Part shown: piece after piece, positions 14,236 to 22,394 of the stretch
Position numbering within the stretch: the stretch's first letter is position 1
Layout: each line of letters starts with the position of its first letter
Translations under genes and position numbers: made by a program
Assembly (NCBI GenBank): GCA_015063885.1
Contig: SVTH01000016.1
Location: 1-38,278, forward strand
Direction of reading: 5' to 3'
DNA length: 38,278 nucleotides
Source: Oscillospiraceae bacterium
GTDB taxonomy: Bacteria; Bacillota; Clostridia; Oscillospirales; CAG-382
The notes under the pieces: generated by a model
What the model was told of the DNA's origin: nothing
Seen by the model: only the letters and a program-made list of their open reading frames with translations
The model's database searches: none

Positions 14236-15375
14236 ATGAAAGCGATCGTTAATGGGAAATTGATTCTCAAGGACCGTATCGTTGAGGGCAAGGCTCTGCT
14301 GTATACCGACGTCATTGAAGGCATCGTAGACGCAGACAAGGTTCCCGCCGATGCGGAAATGATTGACGCCGCAGGCAAGTACGTTGCTCCCGGCCTCATC
14401 GACCTGCACATCCACGGCTACCTGGGCAAGGACGTTTGCGACGGCAGTGTGGAGAGCATGAAGACCATCTGTGAGGGCATCGTGAAGAACGGCGTTACCG
14501 GCTTCCTGCCCACCACCATGACGGTAAGCATGGAGGTCATCATCAAGGCTTTGGAGACCTGCCGCTCTTTGATGGAAGAAAGCAAGACCTGGAACGGTAC
14601 CACCATCCTGGGCGTACACGCAGAAGGTCCCTTTATCAACACCAAGAAGAAGGGCGCACAGAACCCCGAGTACATCCTGGTTCCCAGCGCTGAGTTCGTA
14701 AAGGAATACGCAGACGTGATCCGCATCATCTCCCTGGCGCCCGAAATGGACGTGGATTTCAAGGAGATCACCAAGATGCGCAAGGAGACCGACGTGGTTG
14801 TTTCCATGGGTCATACCGACGCAGATTACGAAACCGCAATGGCTGCCACCAACGTGGGCGTCCGCCATGCAACCCACCTGTTCAACGCTATGAGCCCCTT
14901 GGCACACCGTAACCCCGGCGTGGTTGGTGCGGCTCTGAATTCCGACGTTACCGTAGAGCTGATCGTGGATACCTTCCACGTGAACCCCGCTCTGTATAAC
15001 ATGGTGTACAAGCTGAAGGGCGACAAGCTCTGCTTCATCACCGACTGCCTCCCCGCAGGCGGCCTGCCCGAGGGCGAATACACCCTGGGCGGACAGAAGT
15101 TCGTCTCCAAGGGCATCGAGTGCCGTCTCCCCGACGGTACCATCGCAGGCTCTATCCTGGCGCTGAACAAGGGCGTTTGGAATGTCTACACCAACAGCGA
15201 TATCCCCCTGTACGAGTGCGTGAACTGCGCTTCTCTGAACCCCGCCAACGCCATCGGCATCGGCAACAAGAAGGGTTCTCTTGAGGTTGGCAAGGATGCC
15301 GACATCATCATCACCGACTGTGAATTTAACGTAGAAAAAACCATCATCGGAGGTACCGTTCGTTATGGAGCTTAA
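14236..15375 (+). CDS. nagA: N-acetylglucosamine-6-phosphate deacetylase
   Basis: Cytoplasmic amidohydrolase (379 aa) converting GlcNAc-6-phosphate to glucosamine-6-phosphate and acetate, the committed step of amino-sugar catabolism and cell-wall recycling. Family signatures are complete: GLIDLHIHG with H58 and H60, GVHAEGPFI with metal ligand E130, VSMGHTDA with H193, HATHLFNAM with H211 and H214, and FITDCLPAGG with catalytic D270. Length is typical. TAGGAGA precedes the ATG. The last 11 nt overlap the kinase gene in another frame, so the two are translationally linked. No nagB deaminase is in the window. Confidence 0.96.
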   Translation: MKAIVNGKLILKDRIVEGKALLYTDVIEGIVDADKVPADAEMIDAAGKYVAPGLIDLHIHGYLGKDVCDGSVESMKTICEGIVKNGVTGFLPTTMTVSMEVIIKALETCRSLMEESKTWNGTTILGVHAEGPFINTKKKGAQNPEYILVPSAEFVKEYADVIRIISLAPEMDVDFKEITKMRKETDVVVSMGHTDADYETAMAATNVGVRHATHLFNAMSPLAHRNPGVVGAALNSDVTVELIVDTFHVNPALYNMVYKLKGDKLCFITDCLPAGGLPEGEYTLGGQKFVSKGIECRLPDGTIAGSILALNKGVWNVYTNSDIPLYECVNCASLNPANAIGIGNKKGSLEVGKDADIIITDCEFNVEKTIIGGTVRYGA

Positions 15376-16753
15376 GATCAAAGCAGTATTGGATCCCCAG
15401 TTTGCCCCCATGTCCCTGAAGGTTCGCGAGATGCGCGAGCTGACCAAGGACAACGGTCAGGACATTGTGATCGGCGTTGAGCGTAACAAAGGCGCCGTTA
15501 CCACCTACCGTACCCGTATTTTCCCCGATGGCACCGGCCACGACGAGGAAAACTACCGTTTCGTTGAGCGTATCGTGAAGTCCATGCTGTGGGTAGCAGG
15601 CGGCTTCAAGATCATCATCGCAGGCTCTGAGGCGGTTGCTCAGCGCATCAAGGAAGCTTACGTTGACGGCGGCTACCGTGATTTTGACCTCCACTTTATG
15701 GAGAACGTTTACGAGAGCAAGTTCGAGGTGATCTCCGTTTCTCTGGAGGATGCACCCAAGGATGTTTCCACCGCAGCTCCCATCGGCAGACATTTGGACG
15801 GCTGCCGTATCGGCTTCGACGCAGGCGGATCCGACCGTAAGGTTTCCGCAGTTGTCAACGGCGAGTCCGTTTACTCCGAGGAAGTCGTTTGGCTGCCCAA
15901 GGTCAACTCCGATCCTATGTATCACTTCGACGGCATCTACACCGCAATGAAGACTGCCGCTTCCCATATGCCCCGCGTGGACGCTATCGGCGTTTCCTCC
16001 GCAGGCGTTTATATCGACAACAAGATCATGGTTGCTTCTCTGTTCCTGAAGGTGTCTCCCGACGACTTCCAGAAGTACGTGAAGACCATGTATCTGGATG
16101 CCGCTAAGAAGCTGGGCGAAGAGCTGGGCAAGGAAATTCCCATCGAGGTCGCTAACGACGGCGACGTTACCGCTCTGGCAGGCGCAATGGATCTGAACGA
16201 CGATTCCGTTCTCGGCGTTGCAATGGGCACCTCCGAGGCAGGCGGCTACGTGGATCCCGACGGCAACATCACCGGCTGGCTCAACGAGCTTGCCTTCGTT
16301 CCCGTTGACTTCTGCGAGAACGCAATGGTTGACGAGTGGTCCGGCGACTACGGCTGCGGCGTTAAGTACTTCTCTCAGGACGGCGTTATCAAGCTGGCTC
16401 CCGCCGCAGGCATCGAGCTGGATCCCAACATGACTCCCGCTGAGAAGCTGAAGGTGGTTCAGGGCCTCATGGCTGAGGGCGACGAGCGTGCCGCTAAGAT
16501 CTACGACACCATCGGCTGCTACTTCGGCTACGCCATCGGCTACTACGCTGAGTTCTACGAAATGAAGCACGTCCTCATCATGGGCCGTGTTACCTCCGGT
16601 AAGGGCGGTGAGATCCTCCTGGCTCGCGCACAGGAAGTTCTGGACACCGAGTTCCCCGAGCTGGCCGCAAAGTGCAAGCTGCACATTCCCGACGAGTCCT
16701 CTCGCCGCGTTGGCCAGTCCGTTGCCGCCGCTTCTCTCCCCAAGCTGGGCTAA
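15365..16753 (+). CDS. ROK/ASKHA-type sugar kinase-like protein with N-terminal extension
   Basis: This 462-aa protein appears to be a sugar kinase of the ASKHA fold. From about residue 148 it shows phosphate-1 loop RIGFDAGGSDRK, the IGVSSAGVYIDNK strand, EVANDGDVTALAGA (D265 in the position of the ROK catalytic base), VAMGTSEAGGYV, and a late GRVTSGKGG. About 140 N-terminal residues are not part of a normal ROK protein and I cannot assign them. The canonical ROK zinc-binding cysteine cluster is not visible. It overlaps nagA by 11 nt, so an N-acetylhexosamine kinase that supplies the NagA substrate is the simplest role; another sugar or a regulatory function is possible. Confidence 0.7.
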   Translation: MELKIKAVLDPQFAPMSLKVREMRELTKDNGQDIVIGVERNKGAVTTYRTRIFPDGTGHDEENYRFVERIVKSMLWVAGGFKIIIAGSEAVAQRIKEAYVDGGYRDFDLHFMENVYESKFEVISVSLEDAPKDVSTAAPIGRHLDGCRIGFDAGGSDRKVSAVVNGESVYSEEVVWLPKVNSDPMYHFDGIYTAMKTAASHMPRVDAIGVSSAGVYIDNKIMVASLFLKVSPDDFQKYVKTMYLDAAKKLGEELGKEIPIEVANDGDVTALAGAMDLNDDSVLGVAMGTSEAGGYVDPDGNITGWLNELAFVPVDFCENAMVDEWSGDYGCGVKYFSQDGVIKLAPAAGIELDPNMTPAEKLKVVQGLMAEGDERAAKIYDTIGCYFGYAIGYYAEFYEMKHVLIMGRVTSGKGGEILLARAQEVLDTEFPELAAKCKLHIPDESSRRVGQSVAAASLPKLG

Positions 16754-16762
16754 TAACGTAAC

Positions 16763-16795
16763 AAAAAAGGCCTCTCCGGCAGGAGAGGTCTTTTT
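16763..16795 (+). terminator. Terminator of the nagA-kinase operon
   Basis: A stem of about 14 bp around a GGCA loop with A-run before and five T after; one G-T pair. Confidence 0.88.
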
Positions 16796-16819
16796 ACGTC
16801 GTGGGGATGCAGCGGGGGG

Positions 16820-16937
16820 GAGTCAATCTCACGCACCGAGGGCGGGCGTAAACGATTGATGATCTCACGCAAATGGGACACCATACCGCCTTTGGCGGCG
16901 GGACGTCGACCCCTACAAATCCGCAGGGAGTAGGGTT
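16820..16937. repeat. REP-like non-coding region
   Basis: No gene is seen from 16796 to 16984. The stretch holds a 10-bp direct repeat ATCTCACGCA (16826-16835 and 16862-16871), a small CCGCC/GGCGG hairpin (16886-16898), and a weak inverted pair ACCCCTAC (16909-16916) with GTAGGGTT (16930-16937). The mix resembles a decayed intergenic repeat between convergent genes. Copies elsewhere in the genome would confirm it. Confidence 0.4.
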
Positions 16938-16984
16938 GAAATTCATGCCGTGATCTACGCAGAGAGGCACGAAAAACGCTGCGC

Positions 16985-17623
16985 TTATCCTTTTGGCAAT
17001 GCGTCCGTTTTTCCTCGGCTTTCGGCGCGTTCTTTTTTACGCTTGGCTTTCCGCAACGCCGTTTTGACGCCGGGGAGTTGTTTCAATCGGAAATACGTTG
17101 TCACCGCAATGACGCTCTGACCTCCCAAATAGAGGACGAGCAATACCACGAAGGCAACGTTACTGCCCGAACGGTTTTCTTTTACCACCGCTTCAAACTG
17201 CACGAATTGCTTACCGTCCGGGAGCTGTACGTCTGCCACCATGGGGGTACCGTTTACGGCAATTACGTACCGCAGGGTCACGGAATCCGATCCCAGGACG
17301 GCTTTTTCGAACAGGGGATAGTCTTTCGAGGCTTCTTCGGAGAGAATGCGTTTGTTCAGACGGTATTGCTCCCCGTCGATCGTGAGAACGTAGTGCGCCG
17401 TCCCGCTTCGCCCGGTTTTTCTCTTGCTTTCCAGATCGGTGCATTTCCCGGATACGGTATACAAGGTGTTCACCGCATCGTTATGGTAGCTTTGCCGGAG
17501 GATCCTGTAAAAAAGGAATGACAGCACAGAGAACAAAACGACGGAAATGAAAACAGCGGTGGCGATGACACGGACTTTGCCTGCAATGGCGGAAGATACT
17601 TTTTTGGCTTTTCTGTCTTTCAT
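16985..17623 (-). CDS. Two-helix membrane protein of unknown function
   Basis: I do not recognise a family. The 212-aa product begins with a basic tail, then a hydrophobic helix (about 19-41), a mainly beta extracytoplasmic region (about 45-150), a second helix (about 155-177), and a long, very basic C-terminal tail rich in Lys and Arg. Both tails would be cytoplasmic. The middle contains a YVLTIDGEQYRL strand pattern like small OB/SH3-like beta domains of DUF3592-type proteins, but this is weak. No good ribosome binding site precedes the ATG at 17623. It has its own promoter and a leader with a terminator-like hairpin just upstream, so expression may be conditional. Confidence 0.75.
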   Translation of the reverse strand: MKDRKAKKVSSAIAGKVRVIATAVFISVVLFSVLSFLFYRILRQSYHNDAVNTLYTVSGKCTDLESKRKTGRSGTAHYVLTIDGEQYRLNKRILSEEASKDYPLFEKAVLGSDSVTLRYVIAVNGTPMVADVQLPDGKQFVQFEAVVKENRSGSNVAFVVLLVLYLGGQSVIAVTTYFRLKQLPGVKTALRKAKRKKERAESRGKTDALPKG

Positions 17624-17630
17624 GATGCAA

Positions 17631-17667
17631 ATAAAACGCCGTACTCACCCTTATGGGCAAGCACGGC
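17631..17667 (-). promoter_or_regulatory. Terminator-like hairpin in the leader of the 16985-17623 gene
   Basis: GCCGT (17638-17642) and ACGGC (17663-17667) close a hairpin with an inner CCC/GGG pairing; on the minus strand TTTTAT follows at once. It lies between the promoter at 17723-17751 and the start codon. It may be an attenuator, or simply the terminator of the upstream DUF4855 gene that the promoter has come to overlap. Confidence 0.5.
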
Positions 17668-17722
17668 GCGATTTGATTGTTACGGTGCGGAGTAAGGAAC
17701 TGCGTACCTGCTTGGTAAAGAC

Positions 17723-17751
17723 AGTATACCATATCTCCTTGAATTTGTCAA
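17723..17751 (-). promoter_or_regulatory. Strong promoter upstream of the two-helix membrane protein
   Basis: On the minus strand, perfect TTGACA (17746-17751), 17-bp spacer, TATACT (17723-17728) preceded by TGG. It starts 8 bp after the stop of the DUF4855 gene. Confidence 0.85.
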
Positions 17752-17758
17752 GGCTCGT

Positions 17759-20700
17759 TTACTCCACGGTGATGGTGGCGGTGCAGATCTGAGAATCGCC
17801 CAGGCCTTCGTTGTAGGTGAAGGTGAAGGTAACGGTGCCGGTAAAGCCCGCCTCGGGATAGTAGGTAAAGGTACCGTCGTTGCTCAGGGTCACGGAGCCG
17901 TGAGCGGGGGAGGCCACCAGATCCAGAGTGAGGTTGTCGGCGGACTTATCCAACGCCTTCAGGGAAACGGGGGTGTTCTGCGAGGTGGCGGCGGAAACCT
18001 CCACGGCGTCGGGGTAGGCGTTGAGGGTGCCCTTGATGAACTGGTAGGTGTAATCGTAGATCATACGTACCTTGGGGTCGGGAGACTTGGCGGTATCGTA
18101 ATACACCTGGATCTCCTGGTAGTACATATGCATACAGTCCTTCATGTAGCCGTACTTTACGCCGCCGGAGAGGTATTCAAAATAGCGGTTCCGCAATACG
18201 GGGTTCTGCATGGCGTTGTAGCCGATCTCGATCTCCACACCGGTGCCGTAGAACTGGATCATGTGTGCCGCCTGGCCCAAACGGCCTTCGGGAACCTCGG
18301 TATCGAACACGTAGTTGGGCTGCATGCAGACCATGTCAAAGCCGTAATCCTTCCAGTTGGAGGCGCCGGGAGCGCAGTACCACGGGATCCAGGACAGGGA
18401 GTAGCCTCTTGCACGGGCGAGATCACCGGTTCTGCGGATCAGCTCGGGCTGGTCGTGCTCCTGGTAAACGCCCTCGCGGTACCAGTAGTAGCCTACGAAC
18501 TCGATGTTTTGGAAGTCGTATTCCGCAAACTTGGCCTCGAAGGTCTCCATGTACCACTCAAAGACCTTCAGACGCTTTTCCAGGGTGTTGGTAGCGTCCA
18601 CAGTGCCGTCTCCGTCGATGTCGCCGAAGGCGGTGCCAGTGGGATCAATGTCGTAGATGGTGACCACCACGCCGTACTTGAAGTCGTCGCCCAGGTTCAA
18701 AGCGTCCTTCACTTGACCGGCGGCTTCTTCCAAGGCAAGCATGTTGTAGCCTTCCTTGAACATGTTGTCGATGGTCCACTGCATGTCCTTCATGTTCATT
18801 TCGCCCAAGGGGTTGTGGCCCGAGGGCATGTCGCCGCTCATGAGGAACAGGAAGCTGTCGAACATAACGTCCTTGATGTTGCCTTCGGTATCTACGTAAG
18901 CCAGGTAGGGAAGCAGGGTATCCGCGGTGTAGGCGTTTCTGTCTGCACGCTGATACAGCAGGCACAGATCGGAAGCGCCGTTCAGAACGGTCTCGCTGGG
19001 GGGCAGATAGCCCTTCTTCATATCTTCTTTACGGGTCAGGCCTGCTTCCTCGATGGAGAGGGCGCCCTTCACAGAGGTGGTGCCGAAGGCCTCAAACTCA
19101 CTGATGCCGCACCAGCTGACGGTGTTGAAGGCGAAGCAGATATATCTTGCCTTTACGGGCTTCTCCAACGTAACGGTCACGTCTACGGGCTTATCCTCGT
19201 CTGCGGGCTCGATCTTGACCACGCCTGCGCCGTACCAATGCTCGGCGTCGGAGGAAACGTAAACGGTGAGAGAGGAGGGAGCCTGAACGCCCCAGGGAAT
19301 ACGGTGGTTGAACTGTGCGGCGAAGGAGGACAAAGCCGCTTCCGCACCCAGGTCGAAGTAGAATTCCATGGGAGCGGCGGTGCTTTGGAACTTGAAGTAG
19401 TGGCCGTTGTGAATGTCGTTATCGTTGCGAAGCTCAGGATCTGCCTTCCAGCCGTCGGTGAGGACCTTCAGGTCCCAGGGGGAACAGCTGGAGAGGGTCA
19501 CGTTGTTGGAATCGGCGGGAACGTAGACCTGCTGGAGCAGACCTGCAAGGAGGTTCTTGCTCTCGGTAGAGGGATTCTCCCAGGGCGTCTCGGGATCGTC
19601 GAAGACCACGGCGGGGTAGATGGATCCCACGCCGGCTTCGCCGTCACGGACGTACACGGAGGCCTCTTCCATGAGGTACATCTCGGTTTCCGTAGCCTCT
19701 ACGGTGAATCTCACGTATCTGCCGGTGGCGCATTTGTCAAGGGACAGGGGATAATCGTAGGTAGTCTGTCCGCCGGTGGGTGCGTAAACTCTGCCCACGT
19801 CGGTGTAGGTCTCCCCGTCCTCGCTGACAGCGTAGGTCACTGCCACGGGGAGGCAGTCTCCGCCGGAGAAGTTGGCGTAGCACATCAGGGAGAAGCGGTA
19901 AAGGTCGTTTCTGACACTGCCCAGGTCCACGACGACGGTGAGCGCCTCGCCGCCCTCTACGCCCACCCATTTACCGGTGGAGTAAAGACCGGTGAGCTTC
20001 CCGTCGGTGAGGGGAGAGCCTGCGTCGGGGAAGCGGCGGATCGCTTCCCTGGAGAGGGTATATTTCTTGCCTTCGCTGATAAGCTTCTGCGCCTTGGTCA
20101 TATCGGGAGCCTCGCCGCCGGTATAGCTGACGGTGCCCAATTTGGTGTAGGCGTCCTGTACCATGCCTGCAAAGACTTCGTTGATGTTGATCTTTGCTTC
20201 CTCGTCGGCAATGACGGTGAGCTCATCCAGGAAGAGCCAGCCGGATTTGGAGATGGCAAAGCGTACGTATCTTGCGGTGGAATAGTATTCGCTTGTCAGG
20301 GCCGCCTCCATACGGCAGCCTTCCACGAATTCGGGGATCTCCATGTCCCCCACGGTGGTGTAGTTGTCGCCGTCCTCGGAAACGGAGATACGCACTCTCT
20401 GGGGGATGTCCAGACCTGCGTTGTGGGTGGAAAGGTAGCTGATGCGGAATTCATACACAGAATCCAGCACTTCGCCCAGATCCACGGTGATGAACAGGTT
20501 GCCGCCGTGGAAGCCCGCGTAGACCTCGTCGTTGTAATCCGCAGAGCCGTCGGGGCCGAACTTACCGTCGGTCAGCTCACTGCCGTAGGAGTCGGGATAT
20601 TTTTCTCCGGCGACGGAGGTGTTGGTGTAGGTTTTGCCCAGACTCACCACTGCGGAGTCGGGGTTCTCTCTTACGGGAGTCCGAACGATCTCCTCCTCGG

Positions 20701-20851
20701 AGGAGGTGTCTTCCGAAGGGATGCTTTCATCTACGCTTTCTTCCGTAGAAGGCTCGGAGGAGGTTGCCCCCGTTTCATCGCCGCAGGCGGCAAGAAGCAG
20801 GGTAGTGGTTAAGATGGTTGCCAAAAGCAACAGAGCGATCAGTTTTTTCAT
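17759..20851 (-). CDS. DUF4855 lipoprotein with three discoidin-like domains
   Basis: A 1030-aa surface lipoprotein. Lipobox LAAC gives lipidated C23; an acidic Ser/Thr stalk runs to about 60. Three discoidin/F5/8C-like domains follow (about 66-215, 255-400, 445-600), each with a DLG strand, an SEDGxxYTxVG-type turn and an ARYVRF-type strand. The DUF4855 domain (about 610-940) holds GYYWYREG, SWIPWYCAPGASNWKDYGFD, MQPNYVF, GVEIEIG and MHMYYQE. A cadherin/Big-like domain (about 945-1030) ends it. The DUF4855 layout suggests a TIM-barrel glycan-active enzyme, with the discoidins as binding modules; the reaction is unknown. A DxDGDG calcium-type loop lies near 743-752. Its ATG overlaps the stop of the flavoprotein gene (ATGA), with AAGGAGAT 7 nt upstream. 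Confidence 0.85.
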   Translation of the reverse strand: MKKLIALLLLATILTTTLLLAACGDETGATSSEPSTEESVDESIPSEDTSSEEEIVRTPVRENPDSAVVSLGKTYTNTSVAGEKYPDSYGSELTDGKFGPDGSADYNDEVYAGFHGGNLFITVDLGEVLDSVYEFRISYLSTHNAGLDIPQRVRISVSEDGDNYTTVGDMEIPEFVEGCRMEAALTSEYYSTARYVRFAISKSGWLFLDELTVIADEEAKININEVFAGMVQDAYTKLGTVSYTGGEAPDMTKAQKLISEGKKYTLSREAIRRFPDAGSPLTDGKLTGLYSTGKWVGVEGGEALTVVVDLGSVRNDLYRFSLMCYANFSGGDCLPVAVTYAVSEDGETYTDVGRVYAPTGGQTTYDYPLSLDKCATGRYVRFTVEATETEMYLMEEASVYVRDGEAGVGSIYPAVVFDDPETPWENPSTESKNLLAGLLQQVYVPADSNNVTLSSCSPWDLKVLTDGWKADPELRNDNDIHNGHYFKFQSTAAPMEFYFDLGAEAALSSFAAQFNHRIPWGVQAPSSLTVYVSSDAEHWYGAGVVKIEPADEDKPVDVTVTLEKPVKARYICFAFNTVSWCGISEFEAFGTTSVKGALSIEEAGLTRKEDMKKGYLPPSETVLNGASDLCLLYQRADRNAYTADTLLPYLAYVDTEGNIKDVMFDSFLFLMSGDMPSGHNPLGEMNMKDMQWTIDNMFKEGYNMLALEEAAGQVKDALNLGDDFKYGVVVTIYDIDPTGTAFGDIDGDGTVDATNTLEKRLKVFEWYMETFEAKFAEYDFQNIEFVGYYWYREGVYQEHDQPELIRRTGDLARARGYSLSWIPWYCAPGASNWKDYGFDMVCMQPNYVFDTEVPEGRLGQAAHMIQFYGTGVEIEIGYNAMQNPVLRNRYFEYLSGGVKYGYMKDCMHMYYQEIQVYYDTAKSPDPKVRMIYDYTYQFIKGTLNAYPDAVEVSAATSQNTPVSLKALDKSADNLTLDLVASPAHGSVTLSNDGTFTYYPEAGFTGTVTFTFTYNEGLGDSQICTATITVE

Positions 20852-22227
20852 GCTGTGATCTCCTTTTCTGCGATCTCGCGGGCGACGTATACGCCGCTGG
20901 CGGATGCGTGGGACAGGGAGTGGGTGATGCCGCTTCCGTCCCCGATGATGTAAAGTCCCGTGTGTTTGCTTTCCAGGCGGTCGTCCAGCTCTACCTCCAT
21001 GTTGTAGAACTTGACCTCCACGCCGTAAAGTAAGGTGTCGTCGTTTGCCGTGCCGGGAGCGATACGGTCCAGGGCGTAGATCATCTCAATGATGCCGTCC
21101 AGAACACGCTTGGGCAATACCAGGCTTAGATCCCCGGGCGTAGCCGCCAGGGTGGGACGTACCAACCCCTCCTCAATACGCTTCTCCGTACTGCGTCTGC
21201 CTCGCACCAGGTCGCCGAAGCGCTGAACGATGACGCCGCCTCCCAGCATATTGGAAAGGCGGGCGATGCTCTCGCCGTAGCCGTTGCTGTCCTTGAAGGG
21301 CTCGGAGAAGTGCTTGGCCACCAGAAGGGCGAAGTTGGTGTTCTCCGTCTTCATGGCGGGATCCTCGTAGCTGTGGCCGTTGACGGTGACGATACCGTTG
21401 GTATTTTCGTTGACCACGATGCCGTTGGGGTTCATGCAGAAGGTACGCACGTTGTCCTCGAATTTTTCGGTGCGGTAAACGATCTTACTCTCGTAAAGCT
21501 CGTCGGTGAGGTGGGAGAACACCACGGCGGGGATCTCCACACGGACGCCCAGATCCACGCGGTTGGACTTGGTGGGGATGCCCATCTCCTTGCACACCGT
21601 TTCCATCCATTTACTGCCGCTTCTGCCCACGGAGACGATACATTCCTTGCAGGAATAGGTCTCACTGTCGGTGGAGATCTCAAAGACCTCTTCCGTCTTT
21701 CTGATATGGCGGACGGGGGTGTCAAAATAGAAATCCACCTTGTCCTTCAGATGGTTGTAAAGATTTTCCAGAACCACGTAGTTGATGTCCGTACCCAAAT
21801 GGCGCACGGAGGCGTCCAAAAGGTTCAGCTTGTTCTGGATACAGATGGTCTTGAACTTGGTGCCTGCGGTGGAATACAGCTTGGTGCCCTCCCCGCCGTA
21901 GGCCATGTTGATCTCGTCCACGTAGTGCATCAGTTCCAGAGCCTTCTTCTTGCCGATGTGCTCGTAGAGGGTGCCGCCGAAATCGTTGGTGATGTTATAT
22001 TTGCCGTCGGAGAAGGCTCCCGCACCGCCGAAGCCGCTCATGATGGAACAGCTCTTACAGCCGATACAGGATTTGATCTTATCCCCGTCGATGGGGCATT
22101 TTCTCTTTTCCAGCGCATGGCCCATGTCAAACAGGGCAATTCTCTTTTCGGGGGCAAGCTTTTGTAACTCAAAGGCGGAGAAGATACCCCCCGGTCCCGC
22201 GCCGATGATGATCACGTCGTACTTCAT
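20848..22227 (-). CDS. COG2509-type FAD-dependent dehydrogenase-like protein
   Basis: A 459-aa cytoplasmic flavoprotein. It opens with the dinucleotide-binding motif VIIIGAGPGGIFSAFEL (residues 5-21) and has the late FAD-site segment GLYIIGDGSGITHSLSHA. A Cys-rich stretch, CIGCKSCSIMSGFGGAG (about 54-70), followed by FSDGKYN is characteristic of the uncharacterised COG2509 flavoproteins. The length is normal. The substrate is unknown. AGGAGG lies 7 nt before the ATG and the promoter upstream is consensus. It is the first gene of a two-gene unit with the DUF4855 lipoprotein; whether the link is functional or positional is unclear. Confidence 0.88.
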   Translation of the reverse strand: MKYDVIIIGAGPGGIFSAFELQKLAPEKRIALFDMGHALEKRKCPIDGDKIKSCIGCKSCSIMSGFGGAGAFSDGKYNITNDFGGTLYEHIGKKKALELMHYVDEINMAYGGEGTKLYSTAGTKFKTICIQNKLNLLDASVRHLGTDINYVVLENLYNHLKDKVDFYFDTPVRHIRKTEEVFEISTDSETYSCKECIVSVGRSGSKWMETVCKEMGIPTKSNRVDLGVRVEIPAVVFSHLTDELYESKIVYRTEKFEDNVRTFCMNPNGIVVNENTNGIVTVNGHSYEDPAMKTENTNFALLVAKHFSEPFKDSNGYGESIARLSNMLGGGVIVQRFGDLVRGRRSTEKRIEEGLVRPTLAATPGDLSLVLPKRVLDGIIEMIYALDRIAPGTANDDTLLYGVEVKFYNMEVELDDRLESKHTGLYIIGDGSGITHSLSHASASGVYVAREIAEKEITA

Positions 22228-22262
22228 AAAAGACCTCCTTTGCTTGCAGCACAGACATCATC

Positions 22263-22291
22263 ATTATACCTGAAAAAAGCGTTCTTGTCAA
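22263..22291 (-). promoter_or_regulatory. Consensus promoter of the flavoprotein-DUF4855 unit
   Basis: On the minus strand, TTGACA (22286-22291), 17 bp, TATAAT (22263-22268); both boxes match the sigma-A consensus exactly. Confidence 0.9.
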
Positions 22292-22325
22292 CACGTAGAA
22301 AAATCTATTTTTTCTTGATTTTTTC

Positions 22326-22354
22326 TTGCAATCAAAGGGAAGATATGGTATAAC
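22326..22354 (+). promoter_or_regulatory. Promoter of the 22.4-29.0 kb operon
   Basis: TTGCAA (22326-22331), 17-bp spacer, TATAAC (22349-22354) preceded by TGG. It is back-to-back with the promoter at 22263-22291. Confidence 0.75.
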
Positions 22355-22394
22355 TAAATCAAAGAAGAAAATCGTTTTTATGGGAGGAACCTTT

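Noticed and set aside
12526..15453. 975-codon minus-strand frame across the binding protein and nagA
   Set aside because: It spans two well-supported plus-strand genes, a terminator and a promoter; the protein has no recognisable features.
17900..20812. 970-codon plus-strand frame opposite the DUF4855 lipoprotein
   Set aside because: It is a shadow of the minus-strand gene, whose signal peptide, lipobox, domains and start coupling are clear.
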